From the NCBI GenBank assembly GCA_945906715.1, contig CAMDRK010000157.1, positions 1-6,429 of the forward strand: a stretch of DNA of 6,429 bases, in the 5' to 3' direction. This DNA comes from Nitrospira lenta. Lineage in GTDB: Bacteria; Nitrospirota; Nitrospiria; Nitrospirales; Nitrospiraceae. Every line of letters begins with the position of its first letter. Position 1 is the stretch's first letter. The notes beneath the pieces were generated by a model. The model was given only the letters and a program-made list of their open reading frames with translations, was not told the DNA's origin and searched no databases. A program made the translations under genes and the position numbers. Below, piece by piece: positions 1-5,522 of this stretch.

Positions 1-58
1 ACCGGTCTATTTTACGACCACTTACATTTATCTTTCTCGCCGATGCCTGGTGGGGAAA

Positions 59-64
59 TAGGAG
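59..64 (+). promoter_or_regulatory. Shine-Dalgarno sequence for dnaG
   Basis: TAGGAG lies 11 nt before the GTG at 76. The other in-frame start, ATG at 43, has only a pyrimidine-rich stretch before it and no Shine-Dalgarno match. The spacing is a little long, so this site supports the GTG start but does not settle it alone; the match to the E. coli DnaG N-terminus is the stronger argument. Confidence 0.6.
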
Positions 65-75
65 CCGCGACTCCC

Positions 76-1890
76 GTGGGCCGAGGTCTGATTTCCGAAG
101 ATGTGATCAACCAAGTCAAGGATCGGGTCGATATTGCCGAGGTGGTCGGACATCACGTGAGCCTGACCAGAGCCGGTCAGAATCTCAAGGGGTTATGTCC
201 GTTTCATCAGGAAAAATCCCCTTCGTTCACCGTCAATTCTTCCAAACAAATTTTTCATTGTTTCGGTTGCGGAGCCGGCGGCAACGTATTTACATTTTTG
301 ACTCGCATTACCGGGACAAGTTTCCCGGAAGTGGTGCGCGATCTTGGCCGAAAAGTGGGAATCGAAATACAGGAATCTGCGGGTCAGTCCGGCCCTCTCG
401 CCGCGCAGACCGCTCGGGTCGAGTCCTTGAATCAGGCGGTGGTGGGGTGGTTCAGGCAGAATCTCAATGATCCCAAGCTTGGAGAAGAAGCGCGCACGTA
501 TCTGGCAGGGCGAGGCATGACCGATGCGACGCTGGAGCGGTTTGCAGTTGGGTTTGTTTCGAACGAGTGGGATGGATTGAGCAAAGCCTTGATGAAGCAA
601 GGCTTCACCGCTGCTGAGTTAGCGATAGCCGGGCTGACGGTGGCGCGCGAGCATGCGTCAGGATCCTATGATCGTTTTCGCGGCCGTGTGATGTTTCCCA
701 TCACAGACTTGCGTAAGAGGGTTGTCGGCTTTGGCGGGCGAATCCTCGGCGAGGGGACGCCAAAGTACCTGAACTCTCCGGATACTCCCTTATTCAAGAA
801 GGGGCAGACGCTCTACGCGTTGGATCTTGCACGTGAAGCGGTGGCTCGGCTGAAGACCGTGATCGTGGTGGAAGGGTATTTTGACGCGGTCGCGCTGCAC
901 CAAGCCGGGCTGACCCACACGGTCGCAACGCTTGGGACGGCCCTGACGGCAGAGCATATTCAGGTATTGAGACGGTTCGCTACGAAGGTCGTGCTGTTAT
1001 TCGATCCGGATCAGGCCGGGGTTCGTGCTGCGTTGAGAGGGCTCGATTTGTTTGTGAACAGCGGGCTCGGCGTGAAAGTCGTCACCTTGCCGGGTGGAGA
1101 CGATCCCGATACCTATGTGCGGAAGGAAGGGCCGGAGGCCTTTGCCCGTTTAGAAGAGCAGGCTCCGAGCCTCTTGGACTTTGCCCTTGAGCATAGTTTG
1201 AGCACGGCGGAGTCCAGTACGATCGAAGGACGTATCCGTAGTGCGGATGATGTGCTGCGGATTCTTCAAAAGAGCGAGCATCCGATCGAACGAGAAGAAC
1301 GCATTCGCGTGGTTGCCGAACGACTGGGGGTCAACCAGCAACGGTTGATCGAACGGTATCCGGCGTTGGTACAGTCGGAGGGACGTCGACCGGCGCCCGC
1401 TCAATCGGCTACCCCCATATCGGTGACGTTCAAGGGTGTGAGCGAAGAGCGAGATCTGGTGTATTTGCTGCTGCATGGGCATCTGACTCCCGCCGATGTG
1501 CAACGGCTGAGGCCCGAGGCCTTCTCCGTTCCGGCTTGCCGGTCCCTCGTAGAGTCGGCGCTCAACCATCTCGATCGAGACGGCCGAGTCGGGCTCAGGT
1601 CGTTGTTGGATGCGGTCGTGGATCATCCGGATTGCGGGTCGCTAGCGACTGAGCTGTCCATGCGGGAAGACCATTTTGACGATGTGAAGGCCCACGTCGC
1701 GGGCTGCTTAGAGACGTTGGATCGGAAACGAGCCGAGGCTATGTTTCGTAGTCTGATCACGCAGCTCAAAGCCGCCGAACGGGAAGGCCGTGCAGAGGAT
1801 GCGCGGAAGTTGAACACGCAAGTGAATGAACTGCGAATGCAAAAGTCGGGGCGGCCCTCTACCGGGATGTTGTCCTTAGTGAAGGAGTAG
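76..1890 (+). CDS. dnaG: DNA primase DnaG
   Basis: DnaG synthesises the short RNA primers that start leading strands and Okazaki fragments, working with the replicative helicase DnaB. From the GTG at 76 the protein has 604 residues, close to the family's usual size. An N-terminal CHC2 zinc-binding domain has ligands C41, H44, C62 and C65 (CPFH and CFGC motifs). The basic RNA polymerase core follows (RFRGRVMFPI near 200-209, KYLNSPDTPLFKKG near 230-243). The TOPRIM fold has E266 in VVEGYFDA, D310 and D312 in FDPDQAG, and the acidic GGDDPDTYV near 340-348. Residues from about 456 to the end form the variable helicase-binding region. I chose GTG 76 because MGRGLISEDVIN then aligns end to end with the E. 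coli N-terminus, and TOPRIM acids fall within one residue of E. coli E265/D309/D311. ATG 43 would add 11 residues. rpoD follows after 2 nt. Confidence 0.97.
   Translation: MGRGLISEDVINQVKDRVDIAEVVGHHVSLTRAGQNLKGLCPFHQEKSPSFTVNSSKQIFHCFGCGAGGNVFTFLTRITGTSFPEVVRDLGRKVGIEIQESAGQSGPLAAQTARVESLNQAVVGWFRQNLNDPKLGEEARTYLAGRGMTDATLERFAVGFVSNEWDGLSKALMKQGFTAAELAIAGLTVAREHASGSYDRFRGRVMFPITDLRKRVVGFGGRILGEGTPKYLNSPDTPLFKKGQTLYALDLAREAVARLKTVIVVEGYFDAVALHQAGLTHTVATLGTALTAEHIQVLRRFATKVVLLFDPDQAGVRAALRGLDLFVNSGLGVKVVTLPGGDDPDTYVRKEGPEAFARLEEQAPSLLDFALEHSLSTAESSTIEGRIRSADDVLRILQKSEHPIEREERIRVVAERLGVNQQRLIERYPALVQSEGRRPAPAQSATPISVTFKGVSEERDLVYLLLHGHLTPADVQRLRPEAFSVPACRSLVESALNHLDRDGRVGLRSLLDAVVDHPDCGSLATELSMREDHFDDVKAHVAGCLETLDRKRAEAMFRSLITQLKAAEREGRAEDARKLNTQVNELRMQKSGRPSTGMLSLVKE
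1882..1887 (+). promoter_or_regulatory. Shine-Dalgarno sequence for rpoD, inside the dnaG 3' end
   Basis: AAGGAG forms the last two sense codons of dnaG (Lys-Glu) and ends directly before the dnaG stop TAG. The rpoD ATG follows after a 5-nt spacer (TAGTC). A ribosome ending dnaG therefore sits on the rpoD initiation site, which predicts translational coupling of the two genes. Confidence 0.88.
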
Positions 1891-1892
1891 TC

Positions 1893-3728
1893 ATGGCGAA
1901 ACCAGAGTTGCTCGGCGAAGTAAAGAAGCTGATTTCGATGGGGAAAGAGAAGGGCTTTTTGACGTACGACGAGCTGAACAGCACGTTGCCCGCGGAAGTC
2001 GTGTCCTCCGAGCAGTTCGGCAGCATCATGACGATGTTCGGCGAAATGGACATCGAGATTGTCGATGCGCCCGAGGGGGAACGGATCAGGAAAGCCCAGG
2101 ACACTGAAGAGGCCAGTGAGGATGCCGAGGACGCCGAGGTTGAAGCCGGCGCGGTGGAAGAGAATGAGAAGGAAGAGAAAGAGGAGAAGGAGATCGATCT
2201 CACTCCCGGCGCACTCAGCCGGACCGATGACCCGGTTCGACTCTATCTTAAAGAGATGGGAAGTGTGGCGCTGTTGAGCCGTGAGGGAGAAATCGAGATC
2301 GCGAAACGCATTGAAGAGGGCAAGAGGGACATCGCTTCGGTCATCTATGGGATGCCGATGACGATCGAGTTTGTCCTCGCACTGTACGATCAGCTCAAGA
2401 ACGGGACCATCGATGTGCGTGAAATTGTCCCGATCATCGAGACTGAAGAGGAGTTTGAGGAAGAACAAATTCAGCGGGATTATGAAGAGCTTCGGGTCAA
2501 GACGCTCGAAGGGCTGAACTCCGTCCGGAAAATCTCGACCTCGCTCAAGAGCCTCTATGAAGTGGCTCGGCATGCTAACAGCGATCCCGCGAAGCAGAAG
2601 AAGATTAAGAAGCAGATCGATACGATTCGCGATCAGGTCGTGGAGAAGATGGAGTCCGTCAATCTTCATGGTGTGCTGAAAGATCGGATGGTGCAGCGTG
2701 TGCGCGAGCTGGCAATTCAAATCCGGACATCGGAGCGGGAGATCGTCAGTTGCCAGCGGCGGCTTGGGATCAGCGGTGAGGCCGGTGCCGAGGCTCTCAA
2801 GAAGCTTTGTCGCGATCGGAAAGACTTCCTTGCAGTCAAACGCAAAACGAGCTGCTCGGAGGACGCCCTCACCGAGATAAAAAAAGTCTACCAGGCCGCG
2901 AAAGGGCGAATTCGACAACTCGAGACCGAAGAGGCCCTCGTATCCGCGGAAGAGATTAAAGATGCGGTCAAGCATCTGGATGTGGCGGAGGATAAGGTCA
3001 AGCGTGGGAAGGCTGAGCTGGTCGAGGCGAATCTTCGTCTCGTTGTCAGTATCGCCAAGAAGTACACGAACCGTGGTCTCCAGTTCCTCGACTTGATCCA
3101 GGAAGGTAATATCGGCCTGATGAAGGCCGTGGACAAATTCGAATACAAGCGCGGCTACAAGTTCAGTACCTATGCCACCTGGTGGATCCGCCAGGCGATT
3201 ACCCGTGCGATTGCCGATCAAGCCCGGACAATCCGTATTCCCGTGCATATGATCGAGACGATCAACAAGCTGATTCGAACCTCCCGCCATCTGGTTCAGA
3301 AACTCGGACGCGAACCGACGCCGGAGGAAATTGCCGAGCGTATGGATCTGCCGCTCGACAAGGTGCGGAAAATTTTAAAAATTGCACGCGAGCCGATTTC
3401 TCTCGAGACCCCAATCGGCGAAGAAGAAGACAGCCATTTGGGCGACTTTATTGAAGATAAAAAGGCGGTGTCTCCTCTGGAAGCGGCGATCCGGTACGAT
3501 CTCCAGCGCCAGATCAACAGCGCATTGGAAACGCTCACGCCGCGGGAAGAAAAAGTGTTGCGGAAGCGGTTTGGCATCGGCGAAGCCACCGACCATACCC
3601 TCGAAGAGGTCGGCCAAGATTTTGAGGTGACCCGCGAACGTATCCGGCAGATCGAAGCCAAGGCTCTGCGCAAGCTGCGTCATCCGAGCAGGAGCAAGAA
3701 ACTGCGTAGCTTCGTGGAAAGTATGTGA
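1893..3728 (+). CDS. rpoD: Housekeeping RNA polymerase sigma factor RpoD (sigma-70 group 1)
   Basis: This is the primary sigma factor, which directs core RNA polymerase to -10/-35 promoters and helps melt DNA. The 611-residue protein has the full group 1 layout. Region 1.1 (about 5-62, with GKEKGFLTYDELN) resembles E. coli. An acidic linker (about 70-101) is mostly Glu and Asp. Region 1.2 (about 112-145) contains DPVRLYLKEMGSV. A large sigma-70 non-conserved region spans about 146-375. Region 2 (about 376-452) contains NLRLVVSIAKKYTNRG and the -10 reading helix YKFSTYATWWIRQAITRAI. Region 3 (about 453-530) includes the finger segment EDSHLGDFIED. Region 4.2 (about 568-607) carries TLEEVGQDFEVTRERIRQIE. 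Regions 2.4 and 4.2 are close to identical to E. coli, so its promoters should look like E. coli ones, as found at two sites in this window. It sits 2 nt behind dnaG. Confidence 0.99.
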   Translation: MAKPELLGEVKKLISMGKEKGFLTYDELNSTLPAEVVSSEQFGSIMTMFGEMDIEIVDAPEGERIRKAQDTEEASEDAEDAEVEAGAVEENEKEEKEEKEIDLTPGALSRTDDPVRLYLKEMGSVALLSREGEIEIAKRIEEGKRDIASVIYGMPMTIEFVLALYDQLKNGTIDVREIVPIIETEEEFEEEQIQRDYEELRVKTLEGLNSVRKISTSLKSLYEVARHANSDPAKQKKIKKQIDTIRDQVVEKMESVNLHGVLKDRMVQRVRELAIQIRTSEREIVSCQRRLGISGEAGAEALKKLCRDRKDFLAVKRKTSCSEDALTEIKKVYQAAKGRIRQLETEEALVSAEEIKDAVKHLDVAEDKVKRGKAELVEANLRLVVSIAKKYTNRGLQFLDLIQEGNIGLMKAVDKFEYKRGYKFSTYATWWIRQAITRAIADQARTIRIPVHMIETINKLIRTSRHLVQKLGREPTPEEIAERMDLPLDKVRKILKIAREPISLETPIGEEEDSHLGDFIEDKKAVSPLEAAIRYDLQRQINSALETLTPREEKVLRKRFGIGEATDHTLEEVGQDFEVTRERIRQIEAKALRKLRHPSRSKKLRSFVESM

Positions 3729-3753
3729 TCCGATATGGGCTGCGCTCCGGGAT

Positions 3754-3782
3754 TTGACTCCGCTTCTCGGGGAGCCTAGAAT
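3754..3782 (+). promoter_or_regulatory. Sigma-70 promoter for the tRNA gene
   Basis: TTGACT at 3754-3759 (5 of 6 to consensus), a spacer of exactly 17 bp, and TAGAAT at 3777-3782 (5 of 6) make a near-consensus housekeeping promoter 25 bp after the rpoD stop. Transcription should start near 3788-3791, giving a leader of about 40 nt before the mature tRNA at 3832. The zinc-ribbon gene downstream may also depend on it, as no other promoter is visible before 3969. Confidence 0.82.
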
Positions 3783-3802
3783 CCTCTGTTCGTGTCTGTA
3801 GC

Positions 3803-3829
3803 TCAGGCGCGAAAGAGTCCTCCGCCTGA
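3803..3829 (+). other. Hairpin in the 5' leader of the pre-tRNA
   Basis: TCAGGCG (3803-3809) and CGCCTGA (3823-3829) form a perfect 7-bp stem with a 13-nt loop, ending two bases before the mature tRNA. No T-run follows, so it is unlikely to be an intrinsic terminator. It lies in the part of the leader that RNase P removes. Whether it aids folding or processing is inference. Confidence 0.6.
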
Positions 3830-3831
3830 TC

Positions 3832-3908
3832 GGGCCCATAGCTCAGGTGGTTAGAGCGGCTGACTCATAATCAGCTGGTCCTAGGTTCAAGTCCTCGTGG
3901 GCCCACCA
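3832..3908 (+). tRNA. tRNA with CAT anticodon, probably tRNA-Ile2 (lysidine-modified, reads AUA)
   Basis: The cloverleaf folds fully. The acceptor stem GGGCCCA/TGGGCCC has 7 perfect pairs. The D arm is GCTC/GAGC with loop AGGTGGTTA. The anticodon stem is GCTGA/TCAGC with loop CTCATAA (anticodon CAT at 3866-3868). The variable loop is TGGTC, the T loop is TTCAAGT, and the discriminator is A with CCA encoded. It is not the initiator tRNA: G1-C72 is paired and the anticodon stem lacks the GGG/CCC pairs. The C4-G69 and C5-G68 pairs, variable loop TGGTC and T loop TTCAAGT match E. coli tRNA-Ile2 and differ from elongator tRNA-Met. If so, TilS would convert C34 to lysidine so that it charges with Ile and reads AUA. 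The T stem has one mismatch, T50 opposite C64 (3882/3896). Elongator tRNA-Met is the alternative. Confidence 0.95.
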
Positions 3909-3909
3909 G

Positions 3910-3919
3910 CGCAGCTGCG
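3910..3919. repeat. Perfect 10-bp palindrome just after the tRNA
   Basis: CGCAGCTGCG begins two bases after the encoded CCA of the tRNA. As RNA it could form only a very tight stem, and no T-run follows, so it is not a convincing terminator. It may matter for 3' trimming of the pre-tRNA or may be chance. Confidence 0.4.
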
Positions 3920-3959
3920 GAGCGCATCGATCCGAATCGTTGTTCTGAACCACAGCTAT

Positions 3960-3964
3960 AGGAG
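3960..3964 (+). promoter_or_regulatory. Shine-Dalgarno sequence deciding the TTG start of the zinc-ribbon gene
   Basis: AGGAG lies 4 nt before TTG at 3969. The only longer in-frame option of the usual type is GTG at 3897, which sits inside the tRNA acceptor region and cannot be a protein start in a processed transcript. No ATG occurs in frame before the conserved part of the protein. The spacer is short but usable. Confidence 0.7.
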
Positions 3965-3968
3965 TGCG

Positions 3969-4745
3969 TTGAACCAGAATCTTTCCCCCCTTATCGAACT
4001 GCAGAAGTTGGATCTCCGCATCGCGGAGATCAAGGACCAACGCCGAAAAATCCCAGAGCGGCTTCAAGCGGTTGATGCCCCGCTTCGAGAGGCTCAGCAG
4101 CTACATCAACAGACCAATGTTTCGGTGGAGACTCTCATCAAGGAGCGGCGGTCGCATGAACAGGATCTTGAAGCGCATGAAGCGCACACTGAAAAAATGA
4201 AGTCGCGGCTGTCCGACTTGAAGTCCAACAAGGAATATCAAGCCCATCTCTTCGAGATCGAGGTCGCCAACAAGAAGAAAGGGGACATTGAGGAGAAGAT
4301 CTTGCTCTGCATGGAGAAGATCGAACAACAGCAGCTGACGGCCAAGGATGCACAAGAGAAGCTCAGTACTATCGAAAAGGCCTTTACGCAGGAAAAGCAG
4401 GCGCTCGATGAGCTGGAGCACAGGCTTTCAACGGAATTGGCCGATCTTGAAGCACAGCAGCGAGCCCGCTCGGCTCATGTGGAGAAGGGGCTGCTCGCTC
4501 GCTACAACTCGATTAAGGCGTCGCGCAAGGATCATGCGCTCGCTGAAATCAAAGAGGGAATCTGTTCCGGATGCCGTCTGCAGCTTCCTCCGCAATTGAT
4601 TTCAGAAGTCAAACGTGCGGAAGATCTCCACACCTGCCCCTATTGCCGCCGGATGCTCTACTGGGACGGGCAAATTCCTGTCCAACCTATGCCAGGTCCC
4701 GAGCTCGACAAGACGTCGGTCCTTGAGATTGGCGAATCAGTTTAG
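3969..4745 (+). CDS. Coiled-coil and C4 zinc-ribbon protein (DUF164 / zf-RING_7 family)
   Basis: From the TTG at 3969 the protein has 258 residues. Residues from about 5 to 185 are charged, heptad-like helices rich in Glu, Lys, Gln and Leu, as expected for a long antiparallel coiled coil. Near 86-91 is SNKEYQ, matching the family's usual N-x-EYQ segment. The C-terminal zinc ribbon has ligands C199 and C202 (CSGC) and C223 and C226 (CPYC). No signal peptide or membrane helix is visible, so it should be cytoplasmic. Characterised relatives include Helicobacter pylori HP0958 (FlgZ), linked to RpoN stability and flagellar mRNA, and a chlamydial protein, CdsZ; in most bacteria the role is unknown, so I give no symbol. 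It starts 60 nt after the tRNA with no terminator or promoter evident between them, and its stop overlaps the stop of the convergent RNase H gene. Confidence 0.92.
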   Translation: MNQNLSPLIELQKLDLRIAEIKDQRRKIPERLQAVDAPLREAQQLHQQTNVSVETLIKERRSHEQDLEAHEAHTEKMKSRLSDLKSNKEYQAHLFEIEVANKKKGDIEEKILLCMEKIEQQQLTAKDAQEKLSTIEKAFTQEKQALDELEHRLSTELADLEAQQRARSAHVEKGLLARYNSIKASRKDHALAEIKEGICSGCRLQLPPQLISEVKRAEDLHTCPYCRRMLYWDGQIPVQPMPGPELDKTSVLEIGESV

Positions 4746-5404
4746 TCTATCGTTCCTAGCACAGCTTGAGTTGTTTTGAAGTGCAGTTTGGCGATCAACC
4801 CCAGCCGCTCCTCTCCATGCTTTTTCACGATCATACGTCCGGCAAGTTCAACGGCGGGTGACGCGCCTTTGGGCAACGTCGTGCCGATCTCATCCGAGAG
4901 GCGTTTCAACCGGAGGAGGAATTCTGCGCGGGCTAGGATGGAAGCGGCGGCCACGGCCAGATCGGATTCAGCCTTAGGCCTCTGTTCCAATACGATCGTG
5001 CGCCCCTTCTCCTGTAAGGCATTCAAGATCAAACGCTCGTCGCCGAACTGATCTGCGATCGCGCGCCCGCATGAAACCTTTTCGAGCAAAGTCTCCAGGG
5101 CCTTGGCATGTCCCCATGCCAGCAGGCGATTCAAATTTCTGATCTTCGCATACAGTTCATTGTATCGTTGTGGCCCGATTGCGATAATGCTGTGGGGGCA
5201 CAGCATCCGGATGTCTGGCGCCATCTCGAGTATACGACCGTCTGATATTTTTTTGCTGTCACGAACGTTCATGAGGGTGAGGTCGCCTTGGGTAATGGCA
5301 TCGACAAAAACGGCGGCGATGACCAGGGGGCCAAAATAGTCTCCCTTGCCGGACTCATCAATGCCGATGCGTTCGATGGAGGTGTGCGGCGTTTTGTCGG
5401 TCAC
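4742..5404 (-). CDS. rnhC: Ribonuclease HIII, short form without the N-terminal domain
   Basis: Type 2 RNases H cut the RNA strand of RNA/DNA hybrids, removing primers and R-loops. The type III signature is clear: GIDESGKGDYFGPL at residues 14-27, YNELYAKIRNLNRLLAWGHAKA near 81-102, DQFGDE at 118-123, VAAASILARAEFL near 151-163, and LPKGASP plus AKLHFKTT towards the end. Expected metal-binding acids are D16, E17 and D118; the fourth is probably E146 or D148. RNase HII would instead read DEAGRG followed by LAGPV. The protein has 220 residues, against about 300 for Bacillus-type enzymes, because the TBP-like N-terminal substrate-binding domain is missing. The GTG start at 5404 has AGGG 9 nt upstream, and a TGA in frame at 5431-5429 excludes a longer form. 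It has its own promoter in the divergent gap and converges on the zinc-ribbon gene with a 4-nt overlap. Confidence 0.93.
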   Translation of the reverse strand: MTDKTPHTSIERIGIDESGKGDYFGPLVIAAVFVDAITQGDLTLMNVRDSKKISDGRILEMAPDIRMLCPHSIIAIGPQRYNELYAKIRNLNRLLAWGHAKALETLLEKVSCGRAIADQFGDERLILNALQEKGRTIVLEQRPKAESDLAVAAASILARAEFLLRLKRLSDEIGTTLPKGASPAVELAGRMIVKKHGEERLGLIAKLHFKTTQAVLGTID

Positions 5405-5443
5405 AGGCGACGGCCCTAGTGGAAAATCTCAGAGCGGAACAGT

Positions 5444-5472
5444 AATCTAACAGACCGATCTGGAGCGGTCAA
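5444..5472 (-). promoter_or_regulatory. Sigma-70 promoter for the RNase HIII gene
   Basis: Read on the minus strand, TTGACC (5472-5467; 5 of 6), a 17-bp spacer and TAGATT (5449-5444; 4 of 6) lie directly upstream of the rnhC start at 5404. The predicted start of transcription near 5437 leaves a leader of about 33 nt, enough for the weak AGGG ribosome site. An inverted repeat overlaps the -35 box. Confidence 0.68.
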
Positions 5473-5503
5473 TTTCGTCGGAGTCGACAGAATCGAATCG
5501 AGC

Positions 5504-5513
5504 AGGAGGAGGG
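5504..5513 (+). promoter_or_regulatory. Strong Shine-Dalgarno sequence for the M48 protease gene
   Basis: AGGAGGAGGG provides two overlapping Shine-Dalgarno registers. The later GGAGGG (5508-5513) is 9 nt before the ATG at 5523, the better spacing. It is the strongest ribosome site in the window and fixes the start of the lipoprotein. Confidence 0.85.
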
Positions 5514-5522
5514 TGCCGTTCG

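Noticed and set aside
1..42. Promoter for dnaG with TACATT (23-28) as -10
   Set aside because: The -35 position falls at the window edge and reads ACCGGT, which does not fit; rpsU or another operon gene may lie upstream, outside the window.
1623..3290. Open reading frame of 555 codons on the minus strand, antisense to rpoD
   Set aside because: It lies opposite the unmistakable rpoD gene. Its translation has no family signature, and its hydrophobic Leu/Phe run is the complement of the purine-rich acidic linker. Long antisense frames are common opposite genes with this codon use.
3744..3775. Possible terminator after rpoD: GCTCC (3744-3748) with GGAGC (3771-3775)
   Set aside because: Only 5 bp with a 22-nt loop and no T-run; it overlaps the tRNA promoter, which explains the region better.
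3957..3962. TATAGG as a -10 box for a separate zinc-ribbon promoter
   Set aside because: It overlaps the Shine-Dalgarno sequence, would place the transcript start on the start codon, and has no -35 partner.
3897..3968. Longer zinc-ribbon reading from GTG 3897
   Set aside because: The codon lies in the tRNA T stem and acceptor; the added residues have no family match and no ribosome site precedes them.
3843..4067. Minus-strand reading frame of 74 codons across the tRNA and the zinc-ribbon start
   Set aside because: Most of it is the complement of a tRNA gene and of a conserved protein; no ribosome site or recognisable product.
5420..5448. Plus-strand promoter for the M48 gene: TGGAAA, 17 bp, TAATCT
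   Set aside because: Only 7 of 12 bases match and the -10 box has just 3 of 6; too weak to report as a feature.
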